Below, one piece after another: positions 56,276 to 64,000 of a DNA stretch of 64,000 bases (position 1 is the first letter of the stretch; each line of letters starts with the position of its first letter). Below the pieces are notes generated by a model that was not told the origin of the DNA, did no database searches, and was given only the letters and a program-made list of their open reading frames with translations. Both the position numbers and the translations under genes were made by a program. Origin of the DNA: Roseobacter litoralis Och 149 (GTDB lineage: Bacteria > Pseudomonadota > Alphaproteobacteria > Rhodobacterales > Rhodobacteraceae); the NCBI RefSeq assembly GCF_000154785.2, contig NC_015730.1:3534001-3598000 (forward strand). The letters run 5' to 3'.

Positions 56276-57775
56276 CTACGCCGCCGAATCGTAAACCGCC
56301 CCCCACCGCATGATCAACTGCCGCTGCAGACGGCGCGCCCGTGTGGCATAGCTGCGCCCGCCGGGTGGACGCTCGCGCTGCGCGCGGGTGATGCCCGCCC
56401 GGATACCTTCGTCGGCGACAAAAATGGCAAAAACCAATTCGCGTCCCTCGGGTGTTGTGACATACCCTCCCAGACCCGAAACAAAATTCAGCGTCCCGGT
56501 CTTGGCATCCGCCTGCACTGGGTGCTCATTGACCAGACGCCCCTGCGAATCCAAGAGTTTCACCGGCTTGAGCAGCGGACGCAGCAAGGCCGCGTGACCA
56601 ATGGCACCGAGGCCGCGCACCATATCCTGCGCGCTGACCCGGCTGTCGCCACCCAGTCCTGAGTGATCAACAAAGGCCGGGCTTTGCATGTTCAGCACAT
56701 CCTTTGCCCATGCATTCATCTCGCGCGCCGACGCCGCAAGGCTGCGCGCCTGCCCTGTCCGCGCCTGCGTCGCCGCCATCCCGATCATTTCGGCGGTCAG
56801 GTTGTTTGAATACTTTAGCATCGCGCGCAACACATCACTGAGCGGCTTACTTTCAATCTCGGCCAGAACGGTCCCTTCGGGTGCCGCTTTTTGCATTTTG
56901 GCCGCGGGCAGAACGATCCCATGCGACCGGGCGAGCGTTGCAAACACCTCGCCCGCATAAAGCCCCGGACGCCGCACCGGCAGCCAGCGTGACCCGCCCG
57001 ACCCCAAGGCGCCGCTTGCGACGGTCCAGTTATCGCGGCCGTTCGCTTCCTCATAAGTGTAAATCGGCGCGCGCCGTTGCACGACCTTCATACGGGCGAT
57101 GTCCACCTCGGGGCGGTAGCGCCCTGCCCGCGCATCCATCGTCACCGTGTATTTGCCGCCCGCCCGTTTCCACTCGAAATGGACACGGTTGAAATTGAGC
57201 GCGATACCGGCCACTGCCGGGCTATAACCCACATGATCCGGCTGCTCAGGATCAATGGAACGCACCGTGGCAACGGGCCCTTCGTAGACACGGAAATCCC
57301 CTTTGACCTCGCGAATGCCCGCCTCTTTCAACTGCGCGGCCAGCGCTGCAAAGGCGCGCGTATCTGTGGTCGGATCGCTCCCGCCCACAAGAACCAGATC
57401 ACCCCGGACCACACCATCCGTCACGCCGCCCGTCGCAATCACGCGGGTCTTGAACCGGTGCGCGGCCCCCAATGTGTCCAGTGCATAAAGCGCCGTGATC
57501 GCCTTAGTCACGCTGGCAGGCGCGATACCCAGTTCGGGGGTGCGCGCCTCAAGAATTTCACCGGTTTTGGCATCCGCAACCGCAAAGGCCACATCGCCGG
57601 ACAGCCGCGCCTTTTTCACCAGCGCCTCTGGACCCGGCGGGCGCAGCAGGCCACGGCCTTTCGGTGGACGCACAGACACCAGCGGCGCACCGGCAGCCAG
57701 AGGTGTCGCAATCGTCGCCATCAACGCCTGCACCACAGCGCGCCGCGTAAAGCTCAAGGAAGGTTTCTTTTTCAT
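56276..57775 (-). CDS. dacB: D-Ala-D-Ala carboxypeptidase/endopeptidase (PBP4 type)
   Basis: The 499-residue S13 peptidase processes peptidoglycan cross-links in the periplasm. Signal peptide in the first 30 residues; SxxK as SVTK in IAPASVTKAIT, SxN as YSNN, and KTG as DAKTGTLNFVSG. The insert between SxxK and SxN is long, as in DacB. ATG 57775. No relation to the S11 enzyme at 21724 except function. Confidence 0.92.
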   Translation of the reverse strand: MKKKPSLSFTRRAVVQALMATIATPLAAGAPLVSVRPPKGRGLLRPPGPEALVKKARLSGDVAFAVADAKTGEILEARTPELGIAPASVTKAITALYALDTLGAAHRFKTRVIATGGVTDGVVRGDLVLVGGSDPTTDTRAFAALAAQLKEAGIREVKGDFRVYEGPVATVRSIDPEQPDHVGYSPAVAGIALNFNRVHFEWKRAGGKYTVTMDARAGRYRPEVDIARMKVVQRRAPIYTYEEANGRDNWTVASGALGSGGSRWLPVRRPGLYAGEVFATLARSHGIVLPAAKMQKAAPEGTVLAEIESKPLSDVLRAMLKYSNNLTAEMIGMAATQARTGQARSLAASAREMNAWAKDVLNMQSPAFVDHSGLGGDSRVSAQDMVRGLGAIGHAALLRPLLKPVKLLDSQGRLVNEHPVQADAKTGTLNFVSGLGGYVTTPEGRELVFAIFVADEGIRAGITRAQRERPPGGRSYATRARRLQRQLIMRWGAVYDSAA

Positions 57776-57857
57776 GGGGGAATCCTACTCTCAGCCGGGG
57801 CGCAGAAACAACAGTGCAAAACCCATGATCTTGCACCAATTTCGGGCGATCATAGCC

Positions 57858-58457
57858 TCAGACCCAGCCGCCCCTCGACCGGATCGCTGATGAAGACTGC
57901 TCTACCATCGGTACGTTAACAAAACACCACGCAGGGGCTGCGGCGCGCCCCAAAAGCTGCGATGCGCGGCTCGGTATGCGCGCGCGGCCAAAAACCGCCG
58001 CAGCCGGGCTCATCCGGGCCGGTATTCTGTCGCCGGGACGGGCAAGAACCCCAAGCGGCGTGGTGCTGGCGATGTCTCGCCAGCGCTGCCATTTGTGAAA
58101 CTGCGCCAGATTGTCAGCCCCCATGAGCCACACGAAATGGACCCCCGGATAAAGTGCGGACAACTGATCGAGCGTCGCCGCCGTATAGCGCGTGCCAAGC
58201 CGCGTTTCGACGTCGGTGATGATCACGCGCGGGTGCTGCATGATCGCCTTTGCACGGGCCATCCGCGTGTCCAGCGGGGCCGGACCCTGCGGTTTCAACG
58301 GGTTCCCCGGAGAGACCAGCCACCAGATCCGATCCAGACCGAACCTCTTGAGCGCCTCGCGTGTAATATGCGCATGGCCCTGATGTGCCGGATCAAACGA
58401 GCCGCCAAGCAGACCGATCACCTCACCTGCGCGCGCTTTCGGAAAGCCTTGTCGCAC
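57858..58457 (-). CDS. nadD: Nicotinate-nucleotide adenylyltransferase
   Basis: The 199-residue enzyme makes deamido-NAD. Motif [14 protein letters not shown] near residue 16 (HxGH-type), [11 protein letters not shown] and [11 protein letters not shown] are typical. The start is GTG 58457 with AGGGAG six bases upstream; an ATG at 58461 is out of frame. It is separated by 36 bases from the MOSC gene. Confidence 0.94.
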   Translation of the reverse strand: MRQGFPKARAGEVIGLLGGSFDPAHQGHAHITREALKRFGLDRIWWLVSPGNPLKPQGPAPLDTRMARAKAIMQHPRVIITDVETRLGTRYTAATLDQLSALYPGVHFVWLMGADNLAQFHKWQRWRDIASTTPLGVLARPGDRIPARMSPAAAVFGRARIPSRASQLLGRAAAPAWCFVNVPMVEQSSSAIRSRGGWV

Positions 58458-58493
58458 CCATCGCTCCCTTGCCTGATGGTCAACGCCCTACAA

Positions 58494-58982
58494 TCAGGCC
58501 GGGGCCGTGCTTGTCAATGGCATGACTGCATCGCCACAGTTTATCTGACCGCTCTGCAACACGCGTGCACACCATCCGCCATGCCCGCGCACCGCCGAAT
58601 AGCCGCCCGGCCCCAGGATTTCCTCCATGCGGCTGCACGGGGCGCAAATTCCGGTCACCTCCAACACGACGTCTCCGATCTGCAACTGCCGGTTCTTTAA
58701 TGCAGCAAGGTTGATGCCCGATATCACAAGGTTGCGCCGCAGCTCTTCGGGCGTCACCACACCCCGCCCAAGCATCGCGCCAATCACCGGCAGATGCTCC
58801 GCCTGAAGCAAGGTCACAGCGCGCTTTTGCGACGTTCCGTGATCGCCCGTCAGCCCGGTTGCGCCGACCTCGGCGCGCGCGCAGGCGACAAGAGGCGCAC
58901 GGCGCGCGGGACGCAGGCCGATCCATGTCACCGCGCCGGGCTGCGCATGGCGCGCGATCAATGCCTTGAGCGGGCTGTCCAT
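58494..58982 (-). CDS. MOSC domain protein
   Basis: The 162-residue product has MOSC-domain elements, GDHGTSQKRAVTLLQAEHL, RRNLVISGINL and the cysteine segment GICAPCSRMEE. MOSC proteins bind the molybdenum cofactor or deliver sulfur. Start ATG 58982, one base after the stop of the lipoprotein hydrolase gene, so the two are coupled. The frame extends upstream over that gene only. Confidence 0.9.
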   Translation of the reverse strand: MDSPLKALIARHAQPGAVTWIGLRPARRAPLVACARAEVGATGLTGDHGTSQKRAVTLLQAEHLPVIGAMLGRGVVTPEELRRNLVISGINLAALKNRQLQIGDVVLEVTGICAPCSRMEEILGPGGYSAVRGHGGWCARVLQSGQINCGDAVMPLTSTAPA

Positions 58983-58983
58983 C

Positions 58984-60273
58984 CTAACGATCCGAGCCTT
59001 CAACGCGTAAATCCGGCAACCGCTCCAGCGGATAGTTCGGATGCAACTGCCAGAACCCATCCTCGCCCAACTCAAGCGGGCGCAGCGTCCCACCGGGAAA
59101 GGCGCGCGTGCGCAGCGCCAGCACAATATCGGACAGCACCGCAGGGTTATCGCGAAAATAGGAATGCCCCCCGCCCCGCACATTTTCCACCCGGATCACA
59201 TGCACCAGTTCGGATTTACGCAACCGCGCCAGTTCCGCCGGGGGCAGGGATTCAGTGGTTGCCGCCCCCAGTCGCTGCTCATTGGTCAGGATCGAAGACA
59301 GCCGCAGCGCCCCATCGCGCGGGTTGATATAAATGTTGATCTGCTCAAAGGCCTCCGAAAACCGTTCCGCCTGCAAGCGTTGGCGCACTACGCCCGTGTC
59401 CAGATCGGCCGCCGCCAAAATCAACGTCCCCGTTTTCATCGCCAGTTTGGGTGGCTTGCCCGCTCCGCGATAGAAAATCACCTGCTCGCGCAGCGCCTTG
59501 GTCATGACATCCGTACCGCGGGAATGGGCCACGATGTCGATGTCTTCCAACTCCGGGATGTCGGCCAAGAGCCGCAACATCTCCTTGGCGTGGAAAACAC
59601 TGAAATCACCCGCCTCACGGTCCCGGAAATACCCCAACACACCGCCATTGCCCGCAGGCCAGCTGAACACGATCGGGATCGACTTGCGCCCGGCAAAATG
59701 CCACAGGTTCGCCAGCGTGGTCACGCTTTTGTCAAAGCCCGACCCGACACCATGGGCATAGAGCAGCACGCGTTTGTTCCCGGTGCGCAGGATCTCGGCG
59801 CGAATGGCGGCCTGAAACGCGCGCCCTTCCTGCGTATAGACGTCTTCCTCATCGGGGTCGAAAATCAGCGCCCCATCCGTGCGCAGCGTGCTGAGCGGCA
59901 CCGGGTTGAACTGCACGCTTTCTGCCACAGCAGAAACATCGAGCCGGGAAATCCGTCCGCCCCGATCAATATAGGTGCGCGTGACCAGATCGTCCCAACT
60001 GCTGGCACCGAACTGCACCTGTGCTGTTCCAAAAGCCATGCCTTCCGAACGCCCCGACCCGTAAATCTCAGCGCCTGCGCCCTCCTTCTCGCTCAAACGA
60101 TCCGTCAGATAAAAGATGCGCGGTGCGGTTGTCTGCAGCACCAGCGGCACGTCTTCGTTCGGGAAATTATGCCCCTCCGCATAAAGGTTCGGCGGCGGCG
60201 CAAGGCTGATGCTCTGGGGCACACATCCTGCGAGGACCAGAGCCGATGCCATCAGCGCGTGTTTGATCTGCAT
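58984..60273 (-). CDS. DUF900-like alpha/beta hydrolase lipoprotein
   Basis: The 429-residue protein has an N-terminal lipobox (LVLAGC, Cys near residue 17), so it is a lipoprotein. The alpha/beta hydrolase core is seen in RVLLYAHGVGSGFDKS (oxyanion region) and HSRGTD, the nucleophile elbow. It resembles DUF900-type esterases. ATG 60273. Substrate unknown; upstream of the MOSC gene. Confidence 0.88.
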   Translation of the reverse strand: MQIKHALMASALVLAGCVPQSISLAPPPNLYAEGHNFPNEDVPLVLQTTAPRIFYLTDRLSEKEGAGAEIYGSGRSEGMAFGTAQVQFGASSWDDLVTRTYIDRGGRISRLDVSAVAESVQFNPVPLSTLRTDGALIFDPDEEDVYTQEGRAFQAAIRAEILRTGNKRVLLYAHGVGSGFDKSVTTLANLWHFAGRKSIPIVFSWPAGNGGVLGYFRDREAGDFSVFHAKEMLRLLADIPELEDIDIVAHSRGTDVMTKALREQVIFYRGAGKPPKLAMKTGTLILAAADLDTGVVRQRLQAERFSEAFEQINIYINPRDGALRLSSILTNEQRLGAATTESLPPAELARLRKSELVHVIRVENVRGGGHSYFRDNPAVLSDIVLALRTRAFPGGTLRPLELGEDGFWQLHPNYPLERLPDLRVEGSDR

Positions 60274-60566
60274 GCTGTCAGCCCCGCAATATGCCTTGTC
60301 TTTATCGCTACCATGCGGCGGCGATAAGTCAAATCACACTACATCACGGACGTTTACCTGCCGCCGCTGAGCGGCACCCCTCTGCAGCCCTGCCATCCGC
60401 CGTGCTCAGGGCACTGACGCCTTCGCCCGCCGCAACAGCCAATCACCTCACCTTGACGCGCAATCGCAGACCCTTGCCGGACAGAGCAAACGTGCGAGTT
60501 CAGGTCCAACGCTTGAAAAGTGAAAAAACCCTCGCAACAAAAACCGCAGGCGTCTACGTTTGGGTG
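60274..60566. other. 293-bp region upstream of the toxin-like gene
   Basis: The frame of the next gene stays open back to 60291, and its last 60 codons are weakly protein-like. In-frame GTG 60492 (after GGACAGAGC) is an alternative start. No other gene or RNA seen. Confidence 0.4.
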
Positions 60567-61607
60567 ATGCGGTCTATTGTACCAAACAACACGCCCTGCA
60601 TGGCGGTCAAAAGCATGTCACCGTCCAGAGTGGACACGCCGTTGCAGTTGCTGGCCGATCAAAGCCCGGTTGTCGGGAAACTGGCAGTGTTGCAAAAAGC
60701 AGCCAATCAACGCCCTGTGATGCAACGCTACGATGACCTGAGCAAACTCTATGCCGAAACCGATGACTTCGACGGTAAGCAAGAGTGGATCGCGCATTTC
60801 ACACGCGCACAGAAAATTCTCAACGATGGCAAATTAGTTCAGGCAAGCATCAGCAAGCTGGCCAAACAAATGGTAGAAAACGACACCGCCCTACATGAGA
60901 CCTTGGAAACAGCGATGGCTGAACATTGGGGTGCTCAGGATACCGTCATGACTGGCATGGTGCCGCCTGAGACCTTTGTCGAGGTCGTGCAGGACGGCAG
61001 GCTGTTCCGCGACTACGTTGGCCAGCGTCACGGCGTCCACACGCATCAGATTCAATGGTTCATCCTCTATGATAATTTCGGGGACCGGGACCTCGTCCAC
61101 ACCATGTACCGCGAATCCGTACAGCCACGTTGGAAAATAGGCAGCAAAAACATGTGGGACCGTATCGTGGACGGCGCGCAGGAAAAAAAAGGCGACAAGT
61201 ACCTCAAGACAGGCGATTTTACAGTGCCAGAGAACCTGCAAACTTTTTTTGAGAACAAAGCACCGGGAAAAAGATCCATCAGAAAAGACAAGAAGCGGCG
61301 AAGGGCGCTACATCAGGTCGTCGAGGACTCCGCCGCGGCCCAGCCTGAGAGCATTCTTGCCTACCGGGAACTCTATCCTACCGTGGCGGATTACAACGAC
61401 GCGCTGCGGGATGCGATCCCTGCCTTTGTCGGCCCTGAAGCCTCCCCAATGGCCATGATCACAGCGCTTAACGCCATACGGGACGAAAAACTCATCCATC
61501 AGAAAGATGATAGTGCCCCAAGGATCGAATGGACGGGCTGGAAACGTGCCGACAACGTGGATGAGAACCACGTGTTCGAACCGACGGTAGGCAGGTTTCT
61601 AGACTAG
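60567..61607 (+). CDS. Protein with toxin/eCIS-cargo-like QxxADxSPxV N-terminal motif
   Basis: The product is about 346 residues from ATG 60567; GTG 60492, ATG 60600 and ATG 60615 (GGCGG before it) are alternatives. Residues about 24-54 carry the motif QLLADQSPVVGKLAVLQ then KAANQRPVMQR, which I recall from DUF4157 proteins and cargo of extracellular contractile injection systems. The rest has no nameable domain: a helical middle (ETLETAMAEHWG, FRDYVGQRHGVHTHQIQWF), and a lysine-rich part (GKRSIRKDKKRRR). Not a known enzyme. No immunity or delivery gene lies beside it. Confidence 0.6.
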   Translation: MRSIVPNNTPCMAVKSMSPSRVDTPLQLLADQSPVVGKLAVLQKAANQRPVMQRYDDLSKLYAETDDFDGKQEWIAHFTRAQKILNDGKLVQASISKLAKQMVENDTALHETLETAMAEHWGAQDTVMTGMVPPETFVEVVQDGRLFRDYVGQRHGVHTHQIQWFILYDNFGDRDLVHTMYRESVQPRWKIGSKNMWDRIVDGAQEKKGDKYLKTGDFTVPENLQTFFENKAPGKRSIRKDKKRRRALHQVVEDSAAAQPESILAYRELYPTVADYNDALRDAIPAFVGPEASPMAMITALNAIRDEKLIHQKDDSAPRIEWTGWKRADNVDENHVFEPTVGRFLD

Positions 61608-61800
61608 GACAGGTCGGATGCCCAAGTCATTCGCCTGCGTCTACGATCGCTGCGAAACCTCGCAAACTGTCATGATCTTTTGCTGGCCCAGCGAGGCGCA
61701 TAACATCAAAAGCTGCCACCAAACCTGAGGAGTTGAAAACACCTGTGGGCTGCCATATCAAGCGACAACTCAATTCGTCATATCCGCGAGGAACACCCCA

Positions 61801-63456
61801 ATGGCCGCCTATCAATACGTCTATCACATGTCCGGCGTTTCCAAGACCTATCCCGGGGGCAAGAAGTGTTTCGAGAACATCCACCTGAACTTCCTGCCCG
61901 GCGTGAAAATCGGCGTCGTGGGCGTGAACGGCGCGGGTAAATCCACGCTGATGAAAATCATGGCCGGTCTGGACACCGAATTCTCCGGCGAAGCATGGCA
62001 CGCCGAGGGGGCGACCGTCGGTTACCTGCCGCAGGAACCCAAGCTGGACGAGACGCTGAGCGTGCGCGAAAACGTCATGCTCGCTGTCGCCGACAAAAAG
62101 GCCATCCTTGATCGCTATAATGAACTGGCGATGAACTACTCGGATGAGACCGCCGACGAGATGGCCGCCCTGCAGGACCAGATCGACGCCGACAACCTCT
62201 GGGACCTCGACAGCCAGATCGACGTCTCCATGGAGGCCCTGCGCTGCCCGCCCGATGACGCCGACATCAAATCTCTCTCGGGCGGGGAAGCGCGCCGCGT
62301 CGCCCTGTGCAAACTACTGCTCGAAGCGCCCGACATGCTGCTGCTGGATGAACCAACCAACCACCTTGATGCGGAAACCATCGCATGGCTGCAAAACCAC
62401 CTGATCGCCTATAAAGGCACCATCCTGATCGTCACGCACGACCGCTATTTCCTCGATGACATCACCAGCTGGATCCTCGAACTCGACCGTGGCAAGGGCG
62501 TGCCGTATGAGGGCAACTATTCTGACTGGCTGGAACAGAAAGCCAAACGCCTCAGCCAAGAGGCGCGCGAGGACAAATCCCGCCAGAAAACGCTTGAGCG
62601 TGAACTTGAATGGATGCGGCAGGGCGCCAAGGCCCGCCAAGCCAAATCCAAGGCCCGGATCAACGCCTATAACGAGATGGCCGAGGTCTCGGAACGTGAA
62701 AAACTCTCCCGCGCGCAGATCGTCATCCCGAACGGCCCGCGTCTGGGCTCCAAGGTGATCGAGGTGCAGGGCCTCGCCAAACATCTCGGCGACAAGCAAC
62801 TGGTTGAGGGGCTCGACTTCTCGCTGCCCCCCGGCGGCATCGTTGGCGTGATCGGCCCCAACGGCGCGGGTAAATCCACGCTGTTCAAAATGCTCACGGG
62901 ACAATTGGACCCCGACGCGGGCACCATCGAATACGGCGACACCGTCGATCTGTCCTATGTCGATCAGAGCCGTGATGATCTGGCCGCAAATGACAACGTC
63001 TGGGAGGCCATCACCGGCGGCGCAGAACTGATCCAGCTTGGCGATGCCGAGGTGAACTCCCGCGCCTATTGCTCGTCCTTCAACTTCAAGGGCGGCGATC
63101 AGCAGAAAAAAGTCGGCCTGCTCTCGGGCGGCGAACGCAACCGCGTGCACATGGCGCGGCTCCTGAAGGCAGGCGGCAACGTGCTGCTGCTCGATGAGCC
63201 GACCAATGATCTCGACGTCGAAACCCTCCGCGCTCTGGAAGACGCCCTCGTCGATTTCGCAGGCTGCGCCGTGGTCATCAGCCACGACCGGTTTTTCCTC
63301 GATAGGATTTGCACCCACATTCTGGCATTTGAAGGCGAAGCCCACGTCGAATGGTTCGAAGGCGGCTTCACCGATTACGAAGAGGACAAGAAGCGCCGCT
63401 TGGGCGCAGATGCCTTGGAGCCGAAGCGGTTGAAGCATAAGAAATTCGTGCGATAA
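61801..63456 (+). CDS. ettA: Energy-dependent translational throttle protein EttA
   Basis: The 551-residue ABC-F protein has two ATPase domains: GVNGAGKST and LSGGEARRVALCKLLLE, then GPNGAGKST and LSGGERNRVHMARLLK, joined by a long basic coiled linker (KAKRLSQEAREDKSRQK). EttA senses ATP/ADP and gates the first peptide bonds at the ribosome E site. ATG 61801. The last two codons are followed by the PIN-like gene's ATG at 63458. Confidence 0.96.
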   Translation: MAAYQYVYHMSGVSKTYPGGKKCFENIHLNFLPGVKIGVVGVNGAGKSTLMKIMAGLDTEFSGEAWHAEGATVGYLPQEPKLDETLSVRENVMLAVADKKAILDRYNELAMNYSDETADEMAALQDQIDADNLWDLDSQIDVSMEALRCPPDDADIKSLSGGEARRVALCKLLLEAPDMLLLDEPTNHLDAETIAWLQNHLIAYKGTILIVTHDRYFLDDITSWILELDRGKGVPYEGNYSDWLEQKAKRLSQEAREDKSRQKTLERELEWMRQGAKARQAKSKARINAYNEMAEVSEREKLSRAQIVIPNGPRLGSKVIEVQGLAKHLGDKQLVEGLDFSLPPGGIVGVIGPNGAGKSTLFKMLTGQLDPDAGTIEYGDTVDLSYVDQSRDDLAANDNVWEAITGGAELIQLGDAEVNSRAYCSSFNFKGGDQQKKVGLLSGGERNRVHMARLLKAGGNVLLLDEPTNDLDVETLRALEDALVDFAGCAVVISHDRFFLDRICTHILAFEGEAHVEWFEGGFTDYEEDKKRRLGADALEPKRLKHKKFVR

Positions 63457-63457
63457 A

Positions 63458-64000
63458 ATGCCATCGCTGTTTCTTGACGCCAATGTTTTCCTCGATTTTT
63501 ACAGATTTGGCGCTGACGATATCGGAGAGATGCAGAAACTTGTGGCCTTAATCGAAGGCGAAGAGATCGCGCTTTTTGCAAACGATCATCTTGTCGACGA
63601 GATTAAGCGAAATCGTGAAAAGGTTCTTTCGGAAACTCTAGGAGATTTGAAAGGTCAGAAATACGGCGCAAAGCTTCCAAATTACTGCTCCAATCTCACT
63701 GAAAAAAGCGCTCTGGTAGAGTGCCTGAAGCAAGCGAATAAATTGCATTCGACTTTAGTGTCGAAAGTGGATGAACTTATGAAATCTGAAGCTTTGGAGG
63801 CGGACAAGTTGATCAACAAAATATTGGATACTGCTCGCTTTTCGCTGTCTAAATTTGATGTGCTAGATGCTGCCAGAGTCAGGCAAGAGTTAAGAAATCC
63901 TCCCGGAAAAAAGGACTCGCTCGGCGATGCGATTAACTGGGAAAGCTTGTTGCAAAATGATCAGATTTGGCTCCTCGACGTCGTGTCGAAAGACGGCGAT
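63458..64000 (+). CDS. PIN-like (DUF4935-type) nuclease, 3'-truncated
   Basis: ATG 63458 begins 2 bases after ettA, and 181 codons are seen before the window ends. The beginning LFLDANVFLDFYRFG is the PIN-like acidic metal site; the later GKKDSLGDAINWESLL (Asp and Glu) and LLDVVSKDGD complete the usual PIN active-site set. DUF4935 members are predicted RNases. The gene is AT-richer than ettA, suggesting gain by transfer. No antitoxin visible on the present side; the rest is outside the window. Confidence 0.75.
   Translation, partial: MPSLFLDANVFLDFYRFGADDIGEMQKLVALIEGEEIALFANDHLVDEIKRNREKVLSETLGDLKGQKYGAKLPNYCSNLTEKSALVECLKQANKLHSTLVSKVDELMKSEALEADKLINKILDTARFSLSKFDVLDAARVRQELRNPPGKKDSLGDAINWESLLQNDQIWLLDVVSKDGD

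Overview
The window reads as a chromosomal segment of an alphaproteobacterium of the Roseobacter group (Rhodobacterales). The pointers are a MipZ division ATPase, a ccoNOQP-ccoGHIS high-affinity oxidase cluster with FnrL and HemN beside it, a TRAP transporter, a membrane-anchored CycM-type cytochrome c, an NDUFS4-like complex I subunit, a class I (archaeal-type) lysyl-tRNA synthetase, and high-GC coding with many GTG/TTG starts. PpsR/CrtJ-like palindromes (TGTC-N10-GAC) near hemF and between hemE and hemC hint at an anoxygenic phototroph; that is inference.

Layout. 1-1202: small unknown genes, including a tandem pair of paralogues and an acidic Pro-rich protein. 1349-3483: mipZ, a DMT exporter and a 41-residue membrane protein. 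3663-7032: compact operon of MBL-fold hydrolase, SnoaL-like protein, small membrane protein, FAD monooxygenase and DUF2783 protein. 7317-11844: amidohydrolase and an orphan Tat-exported solute-binding protein among degraded non-coding sequence, then a DUF309 protein. 12190-15219: TRAP transporter. 15372-19121: tRNA(CAT), hemE and hemC divergent, secreted protein, hemF. 19163-23187: SDR, rsmC, clpS, D-Ala-D-Ala carboxypeptidase. 23624-31387: ccoS, I, H, G, P, Q, O, N on the minus strand. 31594-34614: UspA protein, fnrL, hemN. 34685-40471: yejFEBA peptide importer. 40654-45668: cytochrome c, pheA, SRPBCC protein, nudC, 5'-nucleotidase family. 45717-47196: SRP RNA, tRNA-Arg, NDUFS4-like subunit. 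47197-64000: uvrB, an Abi_C-type gene, small transporters and secreted proteins, lysS, TerB-like, dacB-like, nadD, MOSC, lipoprotein hydrolase, a protein with a toxin/eCIS-like N-terminal repeat motif, ettA, and a truncated PIN-like gene.

How it works together. The cbb3 oxidase, its assembly and copper-supply genes, FnrL and oxygen-independent HemN form one micro-oxic respiration and heme island, with perfect FNR boxes before ccoN and ccoG and an FNR-like site over the fnrL start codon. hemC, hemE and hemF supply tetrapyrroles. TRAP, Yej and peptide-type binding proteins point to scavenging of dissolved organic matter.

Less ordinary content: a family of about 99-bp inverted-repeat elements (three copies, all between convergent genes, two ending exactly at a neighbour's stop codon); AT-richer accessory genes just downstream of uvrB (Abi_C) and ettA (PIN-like); a protein at 60567-61607 with a QxxADxSPxV-type motif known from polymorphic-toxin and contractile-injection cargo; an SDR lacking its catalytic lysine; and the uncharacterised MBL/FAD/DUF2783 operon. 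No CRISPR array, prophage, or intact insertion sequence was seen.
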